Assembly (NCBI RefSeq): GCF_025140835.1
Contig: NZ_CP081153.1
Coordinates: 806,001 to 870,000, forward strand
DNA length: 64,000 nucleotides
Direction: 5' to 3'
From: Aliiroseovarius sp. M344
GTDB lineage: Bacteria; Pseudomonadota; Alphaproteobacteria; Rhodobacterales; Rhodobacteraceae
The notes under the pieces were generated by a model. That model made no database searches and was not told where the DNA came from. It worked only from the letters and a program-made list of their open reading frames with translations. The first letter of the stretch is position 1. Each line of letters opens with the position of its first letter. Of this stretch, positions 55,928-64,000 are shown piece after piece. The position numbers and the translations under genes are program-made.

Positions 55928-56809
55928 ATGTCTAGCAAATTAAAACGCCAGCCCCCCGCCATTACGTTTCTGGTCGTCGCCGTTCTGGCGATCTGGATGA
56001 TCCTGGCTGCCTTTCCGTTCCTTTGGACGCTTTGGGGGTCCTTCAAGGTGGAAGGTGACTTCTTTTCAAAAGCCGACTGGGCAAACGCCTTAAAGGGAAC
56101 CCTGACGCAAGCCGAAACTGGAGGCCGATTTACAGGCGACGGCTACTATGGGGCTTGGGTGCAGGAAGAGTTCTGGCGCGCCGCGCTGAATTCAGTGATC
56201 GTCTGTATTTTCGTGGTCTCGATTTCCCTGACGCTTGGCACACTTGGCGGCTACGCGCTGGCCCGGTCGACTTATCGCTATGCGTTCTGGTTCCTGCTGG
56301 CAGCTCTGATTTTCCGCGCAATGCCGCCGATCACACTGGTGTCGGGTTATCTGCCGGTGTTTTTCCAATGGAACCTTTGGGGGCACACCGCGACAACCAT
56401 CATCGTGCTGGTCGCGATCAACCAGCCCTTCACGCTGTGGATGCTGCACTCGTTTTTCAAAAACATTCCGGCCGAACTGGATGAAAGCGCAATGGTTGAT
56501 GGCTGCACCCGTTTTCAGGCGTTTCGCAACGTGATCATTCCGGTGATGTGGCCGGGGGTGATTACCACGGGCCTGTTCTCTTTTTTGCTGGCGTACAATG
56601 ACTTTGCGGTCACAACGATGCTGCTGTCGAAAGAAAACCAAACTATGATACCTAAGATCAACAGCTTCCTTGGCACCACGCAGACCAAGGGCAATGTGAT
56701 GTTCGCTGTGTCTGCGGTTGTCTCGGTGACGGCACCTTTGTTCCTGATGGTCCTATTCTTCCAGCGCCAGATTGTCGGCGGCCTGACCGCCGGCGCGGTT
56801 AAGGGGTGA
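55928..56809 (+). CDS. ABC transporter permease (MalG/UgpE type)
   Basis: 293 residues, six TMs; EAA loop DESAMVDGCTRFQAFRNVIIPVMWPG. It starts 7 bp after the first permease. It has a periplasmic insertion after TM1 (residues about 40-80: FFSKADWANALKGTLTQAETGGRFTG). A 175-bp gap with a GCGCGCAGCG/CGCTGCGCGC stem (56849-56881) follows before the next gene. Confidence 0.9.
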   Translation: MSSKLKRQPPAITFLVVAVLAIWMILAAFPFLWTLWGSFKVEGDFFSKADWANALKGTLTQAETGGRFTGDGYYGAWVQEEFWRAALNSVIVCIFVVSISLTLGTLGGYALARSTYRYAFWFLLAALIFRAMPPITLVSGYLPVFFQWNLWGHTATTIIVLVAINQPFTLWMLHSFFKNIPAELDESAMVDGCTRFQAFRNVIIPVMWPGVITTGLFSFLLAYNDFAVTTMLLSKENQTMIPKINSFLGTTQTKGNVMFAVSAVVSVTAPLFLMVLFFQRQIVGGLTAGAVKG

Positions 56810-56848
56810 CGCTGTGGGGCGCAGTCACCCTCAATCGGTCCATGCTCA

Positions 56849-56881
56849 CGCGCGCAGCGCCAGCTTGAATGTCGCTGCGCG
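56849..56881 (+). other. GC-rich hairpin after the transporter genes
   Basis: GCGCGCAGCG (56849-56858) and CGCTGCGCGC (56872-56881) form a 10-bp stem with a 13-base loop, no T-run. It may separate transporter from catabolic mRNA or act as a partial terminator. The rest of the gap to 56984 shows no gene. Confidence 0.45.
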
Positions 56882-56984
56882 CAGGGCACAAAGACCGGGG
56901 CGGATTCCATTTGCATCGATGCGGGCCGGGACAGGTGCCCGCACCTTCGAAGCAAATAGAATTCCAGTTTAAGAGGACAGCCCA

Positions 56985-57971
56985 ATGAGTTCTCCCGACC
57001 GAACCCCATATCTTGAATATGCCGCCGCGCTACGCCACCCCGGCGACTTCGCCCCGGCAACAGAACGTTTCTTTTCACCCGCCGCCCAAATCAACGTGGT
57101 GCACCCGTTCAACGAAACCGGCAACGGCAGCGGCTATCATGATGCAGTGATTGCGACGCTTCAGGCAGCCTTTACCGGACTGTATCGCCGCGACGATATC
57201 GTTATGGCAGGACAGTTTGAAGATGGCGATTGGATCACTGCCACCGGTTATTACGTCGGTCACTTCAGCAGTGACTGGATCGGCCTTCGTGCCACGGGCC
57301 GGTTGGCCTATCTTCGATACGGTGAATTTCACCGGATGGAAAACGGTGCGGCAGTGGAAAGCTACATCTTTCTGGACCTCCCGGAATTGATGATCGCGTC
57401 GGGTCAATGGCCCATCTCTAGCGGTCCAGGTAATGAGCGTGGATATACCGGTCTGATCCACGGGCCGGCCACGCAAGATGGTGTCATGACCGCACCGCAG
57501 GATCCGGCAGAGAGTGCGAAAAGCTACCAAATCACCTCGGACATGTTGCTTAAGCTGGCAACCAAGGACGAAGCCTGGCGACCTTACTGGCACGAAAACA
57601 TGATGTGGTATGGCCCCGGTGCGTTCGGGTCATTCATTGGCATCGAACATTTCGCATCCTTTCAGGTGCCCTTTGAAGGCCAGTTCGACGGCTGGTCGGG
57701 GGGATCGAAGAACAACGGCATGACCCGCCATTTCACGCGTTTCGGCGATGGCAACTACTCCTGCTCGGGCGGGTGGCCATCGCTGACTGGCGTTAATGTC
57801 AAATCGTTCCTTGAACAGGAACCGACCGGCGAGCGCGTCTTCATGCGTGTCTGCGATTGGTGGCGCCGCGAGGCCGATCTGCTGGTTGAAAACTGGGTCT
57901 TTGTGGATGTTCCACACGTGCTCAAACAACTCGGGTTCGACCTGTTTGCTGATTTGGAGAACGCGGGATGA
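56985..57971 (+). CDS. Double NTF2-like (SnoaL-type) protein B
   Basis: 328 residues. Two NTF2-like halves: ATERFFSPAAQINVVHPFNETG ... GEFHRMENGAAVESYIFLDLPELMIASGQWP and WHENMMWYGPGAFGSFIGIEHFASFQVPFEG ... WWRREADLLVENWVFVDVPHVLKQLGFDLFADL. The terminal NW-x-x-VD ... QLG-x-D signature is shared with proteins A, C and D. Overlaps the GMC gene by four bases. Possible isomerase/hydratase or lactone-handling role; unproven. Confidence 0.7.
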   Translation: MSSPDRTPYLEYAAALRHPGDFAPATERFFSPAAQINVVHPFNETGNGSGYHDAVIATLQAAFTGLYRRDDIVMAGQFEDGDWITATGYYVGHFSSDWIGLRATGRLAYLRYGEFHRMENGAAVESYIFLDLPELMIASGQWPISSGPGNERGYTGLIHGPATQDGVMTAPQDPAESAKSYQITSDMLLKLATKDEAWRPYWHENMMWYGPGAFGSFIGIEHFASFQVPFEGQFDGWSGGSKNNGMTRHFTRFGDGNYSCSGGWPSLTGVNVKSFLEQEPTGERVFMRVCDWWRREADLLVENWVFVDVPHVLKQLGFDLFADLENAG

Positions 57972-59485
57972 CATCACGGGCAGACTTCATCGTAGTAGGC
58001 GCGGGCTCGGCTGGCTGCATCGCAGCGGCTGAGCTGGTCCGGCGCGAAGCCGGTTCGGTGTTGTTGCTTGAGGCTGGTCCCACAGACAAATCTCCATTGG
58101 TGAAGATGCCCTTCGGTCTGGTCTGGATGATGGGGAAGCCCCACCGGGATTGGTGTTACAAATCGACCCCACAGGTCCATCTTGGCGGACGGCAGTTGAA
58201 CGTCACGCGTGGCCGCATGGTCGGCGGATCGGGGTCTATCAACTCGATGGTCTGGTTCCGGGGTCGTAAGGATGACTTCGACAACTGGCAGCTTCCGGGC
58301 TGGTCATGGGCCGATGTCGAACGCGCGTTTGAGTCTATCGAGGCCCGCCTTACACCCAATAGAATGCAAGGCGCACATCCGGTGACGGAAGCACTGCATA
58401 GCCTGTTTCCTGAACACGGAACAACGCCACCGTCGCCTGAGTATGAAAGCGCAGGTGTTTTTGCATTCAACATGGTGGATGGGCGTCGTCGCTCGGCCGC
58501 TGATGGGTTCGTCAAACCCGCCCCACCGGGTCTGACGCTCGCGACCGGGCAAGAAGTGGATCGCGTGCTGTTTGAAGGCGACGCGACACGCGGTATACGT
58601 CTTGTGGATGGCACCGAATTACGCGCCAACAAGGGCGTGATCTTGTCGGCGGGCTCCATTGGATCGCCTTCAATCCTGATGCGATCTGGTGTCGGTCCAA
58701 GGGCGGAACTGCAGGCTCTCGGCATCGATGTTCGCCACAACTCAGAAGAGGTTGGCGCAAACTTGCACGACCATCCTGCTGCTGGTTTGCATTTTGCCGG
58801 GTCCGGGTCTGGCTACGGGCTGACTCCTGCGCAAATGCCGGGATGGGCTGTCGCACCATTCCAATACCTCATGACGCGTCGGGGGCGCTTTGCCTCGCCC
58901 ACAGTTGAAGGCGGTGGATTTTTCAACGCGCGCGGATTGGACGAAGCTCCGGACGTGCAAAGCCATTTCATACCTTTCAAGTTAGGATGGGAAGGCAAAC
59001 GGTACGTTTACGGATCGGGCTATTTCGCGGATGTCGGCGTGTGCCGTCCCAAGTCACGCGGTGCGCTCAGGTTGACCAGCCGTGATCCGCAGGCTGCGCC
59101 TGATATTGATCTGGGGCTGTTCAATGACGGTTCCGATCTGGACACACTGGTGGCTGGTCTGAAGCGGTTACGGATCCTCATGGAACAGGTCGATTTCGGC
59201 GCGCGGCATGCCCCCGAAGCCTTCCCCGGCCCAGCCGTTCAGTCTGACGAAGCGCTGCGGGCGCACATCAGGGATCGCGGTGCGACGGCCTATCACCCAG
59301 TGGGCACCCTGAGGATGGGGGAAGGCAGCGCGCCAGTCGATCCGCGCCTCGCAGTGCGCGGTGTGAACGGGCTTTGGGTGGCGGATGCCTCCGTCATGCC
59401 AGCTGTCACGTCAGCAAACACCAACGCCCCATCCATGATGATCGGCCACCGAGCCGCACAATTTATTGCAGAGGATGCAGCATGA
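57968..59485 (+). CDS. GMC-family FAD-dependent oxidoreductase
   Basis: 505 residues: FAD-binding [32 protein letters not shown] (GMC signature 1), SAGSIGSPSILMRSGVGP (signature 2) and the catalytic YHPVGTLRMGE motif. It is related to choline dehydrogenase and to other alcohol oxidoreductases but is clearly different from the betA product at 1466. It probably oxidises an alcohol or lactol of the pathway. Coupled on both sides by four-base overlaps to NTF2-like genes. Confidence 0.9.
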   Translation: MTSRADFIVVGAGSAGCIAAAELVRREAGSVLLLEAGPTDKSPLVKMPFGLVWMMGKPHRDWCYKSTPQVHLGGRQLNVTRGRMVGGSGSINSMVWFRGRKDDFDNWQLPGWSWADVERAFESIEARLTPNRMQGAHPVTEALHSLFPEHGTTPPSPEYESAGVFAFNMVDGRRRSAADGFVKPAPPGLTLATGQEVDRVLFEGDATRGIRLVDGTELRANKGVILSAGSIGSPSILMRSGVGPRAELQALGIDVRHNSEEVGANLHDHPAAGLHFAGSGSGYGLTPAQMPGWAVAPFQYLMTRRGRFASPTVEGGGFFNARGLDEAPDVQSHFIPFKLGWEGKRYVYGSGYFADVGVCRPKSRGALRLTSRDPQAAPDIDLGLFNDGSDLDTLVAGLKRLRILMEQVDFGARHAPEAFPGPAVQSDEALRAHIRDRGATAYHPVGTLRMGEGSAPVDPRLAVRGVNGLWVADASVMPAVTSANTNAPSMMIGHRAAQFIAEDAA

Positions 59486-60009
59486 AAGGTTCCCGCCCCG
59501 AACAAGCGGTCCTGACCCGTGACACGGATATGTCGAAAACTGAAGATACCCGCCGGGTGATTGAAACGATGGTGGATGGCCTCAATGACCATCGTATCAA
59601 CGACATTGGCGAGTTTTTCAGCCAAGGATTCCGCTGGATGGGCAATCAGGGGTGCGGCACGAAAACCGGCCTGAAAGAGTTTCAGGACAATTGGCAGCGC
59701 CCCTTTCAGGCGGCGTTCTCGGACAAAACCTGCATAGACGAGGCCCGCCTTTATATGGGCGAATGGGCCGCCGCATTTGGACGTCAGGAAGCCACGCATT
59801 CCGGTGAATTTCTGGGCATTGCCCCCACCGGAAGACGCATCGAAATCCGGTACATGGATTTCTGGAAAGTGGTGGATGGCAAAATCGTCGACAACTGGGT
59901 GAATGTCGATTTCGCCCACGTGGCCGCTCAGCTGGGCGTCGACCTCTTCAATGGTGAAGGCTGGGAAGCATATGACCGGGGCGAGCGCGAAGCCCCCCGG
60001 CCTGAGTAA
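59482..60009 (+). CDS. Single-domain NTF2-like protein C
   Basis: 175 residues from ATG 59482 (ATGA overlap with the GMC stop). It contains one NTF2-like domain only: [39 protein letters not shown] then [45 protein letters not shown], matching the second half of proteins A, B and D. So it is the half-size member of the set, perhaps the ancestral unit. Role unknown. Confidence 0.7.
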   Translation: MKGSRPEQAVLTRDTDMSKTEDTRRVIETMVDGLNDHRINDIGEFFSQGFRWMGNQGCGTKTGLKEFQDNWQRPFQAAFSDKTCIDEARLYMGEWAAAFGRQEATHSGEFLGIAPTGRRIEIRYMDFWKVVDGKIVDNWVNVDFAHVAAQLGVDLFNGEGWEAYDRGEREAPRPE

Positions 60010-60023
60010 ATGAGGAAAAAGCA

Positions 60024-61334
60024 ATGACAATAGAACACCTTAAACGTGGCAAGCCCGAAGCAGATCGCGCGGAAGACGATGCGAAAACCGCAGCTGTTGT
60101 GGCCGCGACGTTGAAGGATATCGAAACCCGTGGCGACACCGCCGTGCGCGAGTTGGCCAATAAGTTCGACGGCTATGATCGCGACAGCTATCGCCTGACC
60201 CAAGACGAGATCGACGCCCTGATCGCCAAGGTCAGCCCGCGTGATCTGGAAGACATCAAGTTTGCACAGGCGCAGGTGGTGAATTTCGCGCAAGCCCAAC
60301 GCGACAGCATGCTGGATATCGAGGTCGAGACGATGCCCGGCGTCATTCTGGGTCACAAGAACATCCCCGTGCAATCTGTCGGCTGCTACGTGCCCGGCGG
60401 CAAGTTCCCGATGGTAGCATCAGCCCACATGTCAGTCGCCACCGCCAAAGTTGCCGGTGTCCCGCGCATTATCGCTTGCACACCGCCCTTTAAGGGTGAA
60501 CCCAACCCCGCAGTGATCGCAGCAATGCATCTGGGTGGCGCGCATGAGATCTATGTGCTGGGCGGTATTCAGGCTGTCGGTGCGATGGCCCTTGGCACCG
60601 AAACCATCGACCCTGTTCACCTGCTGGTCGGACCCGGCAATGCATTTGTGGCTGAAGCCAAGCGGCAGCTTTTTGGCCGGGTTGGCATCGATCTGTTCGC
60701 AGGCCCGACCGAGACCATGGTGATTGCCGATGAAACGGTGGACGCTGAGATGTGCGCGACTGACCTTTTGGGACAGGCTGAACACGGCTATGACTCCCCA
60801 GCTGTGCTGGTGACGAACTCCCGCAAGCTCGCCGAGGACACTCTAACCGAGATCGACCGCATCCTTGAGATCTTGCCCACTGCCGGTACCGCGGGCGTCA
60901 GTTGGCAAGATTACGGCGAGGTCATCCTTTGTGACAGCTATGACGAGATGCTGGCGGTCGCAGATGACATCGCGTCCGAGCATGTTCAGGTGATGACCGA
61001 CCGTGACGATTGGTTTCTAGAGAACATGACCTGCTATGGCGCGCTGTTCCTTGGTCCGCGCACCAATGTCTCGAACGGCGATAAGGTGATCGGCACCAAC
61101 CACACGCTGCCCACCAAGAAGGCCGGGCGCTATACCGGCGGGCTGTGGGTTGGCAAGTATTTGAAAACGCACAGTTATCAGAAAATCACGACAGACGAGG
61201 CCGCCGCAAAGATCGGCGCTTATGGCTCGCGTTTGTGCCTTCTGGAAGGTTTTGTGGGCCATGCCGAACAATGCAACCTGCGTGTGCGCCGTTATGGCGG
61301 ACAGAATGTCCCTTACGGTGAGGCCGCCGAGTAA
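60024..61334 (+). CDS. HisD-superfamily dehydrogenase, HpsN-like
   Basis: 436 residues with the histidinol-dehydrogenase catalytic set in place: zinc ligands Gln251, His254, Asp353 and His413 (GHAEQC), and the general bases Glu319 and His320 (ASEHVQ). However, it stands in a catabolic locus with no other histidine gene, and its sequence style ([24 protein letters not shown]) matches the HisD-like HpsN sulfopropanediol 3-dehydrogenases of marine bacteria. It would oxidise a primary alcohol to an acid in two NAD+-dependent steps. Real substrate is not proven. Confidence 0.8.
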   Translation: MTIEHLKRGKPEADRAEDDAKTAAVVAATLKDIETRGDTAVRELANKFDGYDRDSYRLTQDEIDALIAKVSPRDLEDIKFAQAQVVNFAQAQRDSMLDIEVETMPGVILGHKNIPVQSVGCYVPGGKFPMVASAHMSVATAKVAGVPRIIACTPPFKGEPNPAVIAAMHLGGAHEIYVLGGIQAVGAMALGTETIDPVHLLVGPGNAFVAEAKRQLFGRVGIDLFAGPTETMVIADETVDAEMCATDLLGQAEHGYDSPAVLVTNSRKLAEDTLTEIDRILEILPTAGTAGVSWQDYGEVILCDSYDEMLAVADDIASEHVQVMTDRDDWFLENMTCYGALFLGPRTNVSNGDKVIGTNHTLPTKKAGRYTGGLWVGKYLKTHSYQKITTDEAAAKIGAYGSRLCLLEGFVGHAEQCNLRVRRYGGQNVPYGEAAE

Positions 61335-62377
61335 TGAGCACGCCTGCGCATTTCAAATCCTTGATCGCACCCCTGCGTGCAGCCATGGCGGAGTTTTCCG
61401 AAGTTGGTGCGCGCGCGGCGCTGGGTGGTGTGCTGGCAGAGGATGCACAAGTGCGGCTCTCGCACCCCTTAGGCGACATGACCGGGGCGGAGCTTTACGA
61501 CCACGCCTATGCACCGCTCTTTGAGGCCATGCCAGACCTCGAAAGACGCGACCTGATCGTCGTTGCGGGCAGCGATGGGGATGGTGGCAATTGGGTCGGA
61601 TGCATGGGGCACTATATGGGCACCTTCGCCGCACCGTTCCTCGATATTCCGCCCACCGGACATCTTGCCCATATGCGGTATCACGAGTTCTACCGTATTG
61701 AACGGGACATGATCATCGAGATGCAGGCGATCTGGGACCTGCCGGAATTGATGATGCAGGCCGGGGCGTGGCCGATGGTGCCAAGCCTTGGGCGCGAGTT
61801 CTGCGTACCGTCTCCGATGACCCAAGACGGTCTGTCAGAGCATGACCCGAAGACCAGTCAGGCCAGCCATGATCTGGTGATCAACATGCTCACCAACTTA
61901 TCGCGCCATCCCTCCGAAGGAGGGCAGGAGATCATGCAGGCCGACAAGTTTTGGCACCCACGCATGAATTGGTACGGCCCAGCGGGCGTCGGCACGGCAC
62001 GCGGGCTAGCCGGCTTTCGCAACTGGCACCAGATCCCGTTTCTGAACGCTCTGCCTGACCGCAAGGGCGGCACCACCGGCACACTCCAGTCGCATTTCTT
62101 CGCGGACGGGAACTATGTCGCCGTCACCGGCTGGCCTAACATGCAAATGACCGTGACCGGTGACGGCTGGCTGGGAATCGCGCCCGCCGGGCAGAAGATC
62201 ACCATGAAGAGCCTCGATTTCTGGCGCATCGAAGGCGACCGCATCCGCGAAAACTGGGTGTTGGTGGACTTGCTGGACGTCTATGCCCAGCTGGGCGTAG
62301 ATGTGTTTGCCCGGTTGCGTGAGTTCAACAAAGCGCGCGTTCCGGGCCGCATACCATTCCCGATAGGAGCCGCCTGA
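61334..62377 (+). CDS. Double NTF2-like (SnoaL-type) protein D
   Basis: 347 residues; start overlaps the HisD-like stop by one base (TAATG). First half: PLRAAMAEFSEVGARAALGGVLAEDAQVRLSHPLGDMTG ... MRYHEFYRIERDMIIEMQAIWDLPELMMQAGAWP. Second half: HPRMNWYGPAGVGTARGLAGFRNWHQIPFLNALP ... SLDFWRIEGDRIRENWVLVDLLDVYAQLGVDVFARL. It shares the NW-x-L/F-VD ... QLGVD signature with A-C. C-terminal tail of about 20 residues ends in PIGAA. Role unknown. Confidence 0.7.
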   Translation: MSTPAHFKSLIAPLRAAMAEFSEVGARAALGGVLAEDAQVRLSHPLGDMTGAELYDHAYAPLFEAMPDLERRDLIVVAGSDGDGGNWVGCMGHYMGTFAAPFLDIPPTGHLAHMRYHEFYRIERDMIIEMQAIWDLPELMMQAGAWPMVPSLGREFCVPSPMTQDGLSEHDPKTSQASHDLVINMLTNLSRHPSEGGQEIMQADKFWHPRMNWYGPAGVGTARGLAGFRNWHQIPFLNALPDRKGGTTGTLQSHFFADGNYVAVTGWPNMQMTVTGDGWLGIAPAGQKITMKSLDFWRIEGDRIRENWVLVDLLDVYAQLGVDVFARLREFNKARVPGRIPFPIGAA

Positions 62378-63141
62378 TGTCTCTTCCCACGACCCCATCC
62401 TTCCGCCTTGATGGCAAACGCGCGCTGGTCGCGGGCGCAAGCTCCGGCATCGGTCTGGCTTGTGCTGCGGCCTTAGGTGAGGCCGGGGCCGAGGTCACAC
62501 TGGCCGCCCGACGCACTGAAGTGCTGAACGATTTGGTTGATGAAATGATAGCTGCGGGCATGTCCGCCTCCGCCTTGCCCTTGGATGTGGCAGACGTGGC
62601 GGGAACCCAAGCGGCCATCGCAAACGATGGGCCATTCGACATCCTTTTGAACTCTGCCGGGCTGGCCCGCCACAGCCCGGCCAACGAGACGAAAGAAGAT
62701 GATTTTGATGCGGTCGCAAACCTGAACGTCAAAGGGGCTTATTTCCTGACGCAGGCGGTCGCCAAAGGTTTGGTTGCAGCAGGCAAACCCGGCAGCCTGA
62801 TCAATATCTCATCGCAGATGGCACATGTGGGCGGGCTGGATCGCGCGGTCTATTGTGCCACCAAGCACGCAGTTGAAGGGTTCACTAAGGCGATGGCAAT
62901 CGAATGGGGCAAGTCGGGCATCCGCGTCAACACAATCTGCCCAACCTTCATTCTGACCGATCTGACACGCTCGACCTTCGAGCAACCTGATAAGCGCTCG
63001 TGGATCGAAGACAAGATCAAGCTTGGCCGCGTCGGCGAGGTCGAGGACATCATGGGCGCAGTGGTATTCTTGGCCTCAGAGGCGTCTTCCCTTGTGACAG
63101 GCACGGCCCTGATGATCGACGGCGGGTGGACAGCGGAATGA
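62377..63141 (+). CDS. SDR-family oxidoreductase
   Basis: 254 residues of classical short-chain dehydrogenase: nucleotide-binding GASSGIG, NSAGLARHSP, catalytic Ser in NISSQMAHV, and YCATK with the Tyr-Lys pair. C-terminal SLVTGTALMIDGGWTAE is typical. It interconverts an alcohol and a ketone with NAD(P)H. Starts at the base where the previous stop ends (TGATG). In the DHPS pathway two SDRs act upstream of HpsN, so a similar job is possible but unproven. Confidence 0.9.
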   Translation: MSLPTTPSFRLDGKRALVAGASSGIGLACAAALGEAGAEVTLAARRTEVLNDLVDEMIAAGMSASALPLDVADVAGTQAAIANDGPFDILLNSAGLARHSPANETKEDDFDAVANLNVKGAYFLTQAVAKGLVAAGKPGSLINISSQMAHVGGLDRAVYCATKHAVEGFTKAMAIEWGKSGIRVNTICPTFILTDLTRSTFEQPDKRSWIEDKIKLGRVGEVEDIMGAVVFLASEASSLVTGTALMIDGGWTAE

Positions 63142-64000
63142 GCACAACCAAGGTCACATCTCAACAAGTTGCTGAACGTGCTGGCGTCAGCCAATCGGCA
63201 GTTAGCCGGGTGTTCACGCCCGGCGCTTCGGCGTCAAAAAAGACTGTCGAGAAAGTTCGCAAAGCGGCTGCCGAACTGGGGTATCGTCCCAACGTTCTGG
63301 CACGCGCCATGGTGTCTGGCAAAAGCCGGATCATCGGGCTGGTCGTGGCATATCTGGAAAACCAGTTTTACCCAGAAGCACTTGAGAAACTGTCAAACGA
63401 ATTGCAGCAACGCGGCTATCACGTACTGATTTTTCTGGCCGAACAAACCGCTGGAAACATTGACGATGTCGTCGAGGAAATCCTTGATTATCAAGTTGAT
63501 GGAATCATAGCGGCCTCGGTTGCCATGTCCTCCGACTTGTCTGAACGATGCCGGGCAGCGGGCGTGCCGATGGTGCTATTCAATCGTAGCCAAGATGACC
63601 CGAACATGTCCGCTGTGACCTCAGACAACTATGCCGGTGGGCGCAAAATTGCAGAGTTTCTTCTGGCCGCCGGACACCGAAAAATCGGCCATATCGCCGG
63701 ATGGGAAGGCGCCTCGACCCAACGTGATCGCGAGGCTGGGTTCATCTCTGCTTTGGCCGAAGCGGGTGTCGCCCTGCATTCCCGCGCCACTGGTGACTTC
63801 ACCATGGAAAAGGCTGCCGAGGCCACCCGCAAGATGTTCGCAACAGATCCGCCCAAAGCCGTTTTCGTCGCCAACGACCACATGGCCTTGGCCGTTATGG
63901 ACACGTTACGGTTCGAGTTGGGGTTGAAAGTGCCCGAGGATGTATCGGTCGTCGGCTTCGATGACGTACCAGCCGCTGGCTGGCCTGCCTATAACCTCAC
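63138..64000 (+). CDS. LacI-family transcriptional regulator, 3' end beyond the window
   Basis: Starts at ATG 63138, overlapping the SDR stop by four bases, and is open to the window end (at least 287 residues visible). N-terminal LacI HTH: KVTSQQVAERAGVSQSAVSRVF, hinge region with the invariant RPNVLARAM, then a periplasmic-binding-protein-like core (GLVVAYLENQFYPEALEKL, VDGIIAASV, GHRKIGHIAG). The two operators at 52365 and 52419 have the form expected for this family, so it very likely controls this locus. Effector unknown. Confidence 0.92.
   Translation, partial: MSTTKVTSQQVAERAGVSQSAVSRVFTPGASASKKTVEKVRKAAAELGYRPNVLARAMVSGKSRIIGLVVAYLENQFYPEALEKLSNELQQRGYHVLIFLAEQTAGNIDDVVEEILDYQVDGIIAASVAMSSDLSERCRAAGVPMVLFNRSQDDPNMSAVTSDNYAGGRKIAEFLLAAGHRKIGHIAGWEGASTQRDREAGFISALAEAGVALHSRATGDFTMEKAAEATRKMFATDPPKAVFVANDHMALAVMDTLRFELGLKVPEDVSVVGFDDVPAAGWPAYNL

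Noticed and set aside
60024..61334. Histidinol dehydrogenase of histidine biosynthesis
   Set aside because: No histidine genes nearby; it is part of a catabolic operon with an importer and LacI regulator.

Overview
The window looks like chromosomal DNA of a marine alphaproteobacterium of the Roseobacter group (Rhodobacteraceae). This rests on the gene content and on small neighbouring families typical of that group (YdcH/DUF465, DUF1150, DUF6497, DUF2937, MarR-like regulator next to sat/cysC, lrp beside trxB, Hda with an AI-2E-type permease). No database search was run; all names come from reading motifs and translations.

Left part (1-10 kb). A 5'-truncated choline-sulfatase gene (betC) is followed by choline dehydrogenase (betA). 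Then come a small YdcH-like protein, a secreted alpha/beta hydrolase, a PccR/ScfR-type regulator, an MFS exporter and the start of a propionyl-CoA block: pccB, three small genes, pccA, a polytopic membrane protein, a lipoprotein, methylmalonyl-CoA mutase and a VOC protein (7-17 kb). TTTGC/TTTGCAAA-type elements lie upstream of both pccR and pccB. The block carries propionyl-CoA to succinyl-CoA; no recognisable epimerase is seen.

Middle part (17-41 kb) is mostly housekeeping: GNAT, a TerB-DnaJ protein, an EEP-family nuclease/phosphatase, ppx-ppk1, hdaA and an AI-2E-type permease, proS, an outer-membrane barrel, purE-purK, Hsp20, a sulfate-activation gene (sat-cysC) fused in frame to a winged-helix regulator, trxB overlapping a RES-domain gene, lrp, pgeF, a NDUFAF7-like methyltransferase, lgt and ubiK. 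After ubiK is a three-repeat Pho-box-like element in front of a decayed phoX-like gene.

41-50 kb: an SseB/UDG-like pair, an ArsR-regulated ArsP-type permease, NhaA, and a capsule-related operon (kpsT, kpsE, kdsA, a phosphohexomutase). Next are tRNA-Gln(TTG) and a frameshifted remnant of a serine recombinase.

50.4-64 kb is the most unusual region. It is a catabolic locus organised around a divergent promoter with two 18-bp pseudo-palindromes of LacI type, in mirrored orientation, with centres 54 bp apart. One arm encodes a double-NTF2-like protein and a COG3618-type lactonase/amidohydrolase. The other encodes a complete carbohydrate-type ABC importer, a second double-NTF2-like protein, a GMC oxidoreductase, a single-domain NTF2-like protein, a HisD/HpsN-like dehydrogenase, a third double-NTF2-like protein, an SDR, and a LacI regulator cut by the window end. 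Most downstream genes overlap by 1-4 bases. Four related NTF2-like proteins in one pathway, interleaved with two or three dehydrogenases, do not match a pathway I can name. The substrate (a polyol, sugar lactone or sulfonated diol is plausible) is unknown.
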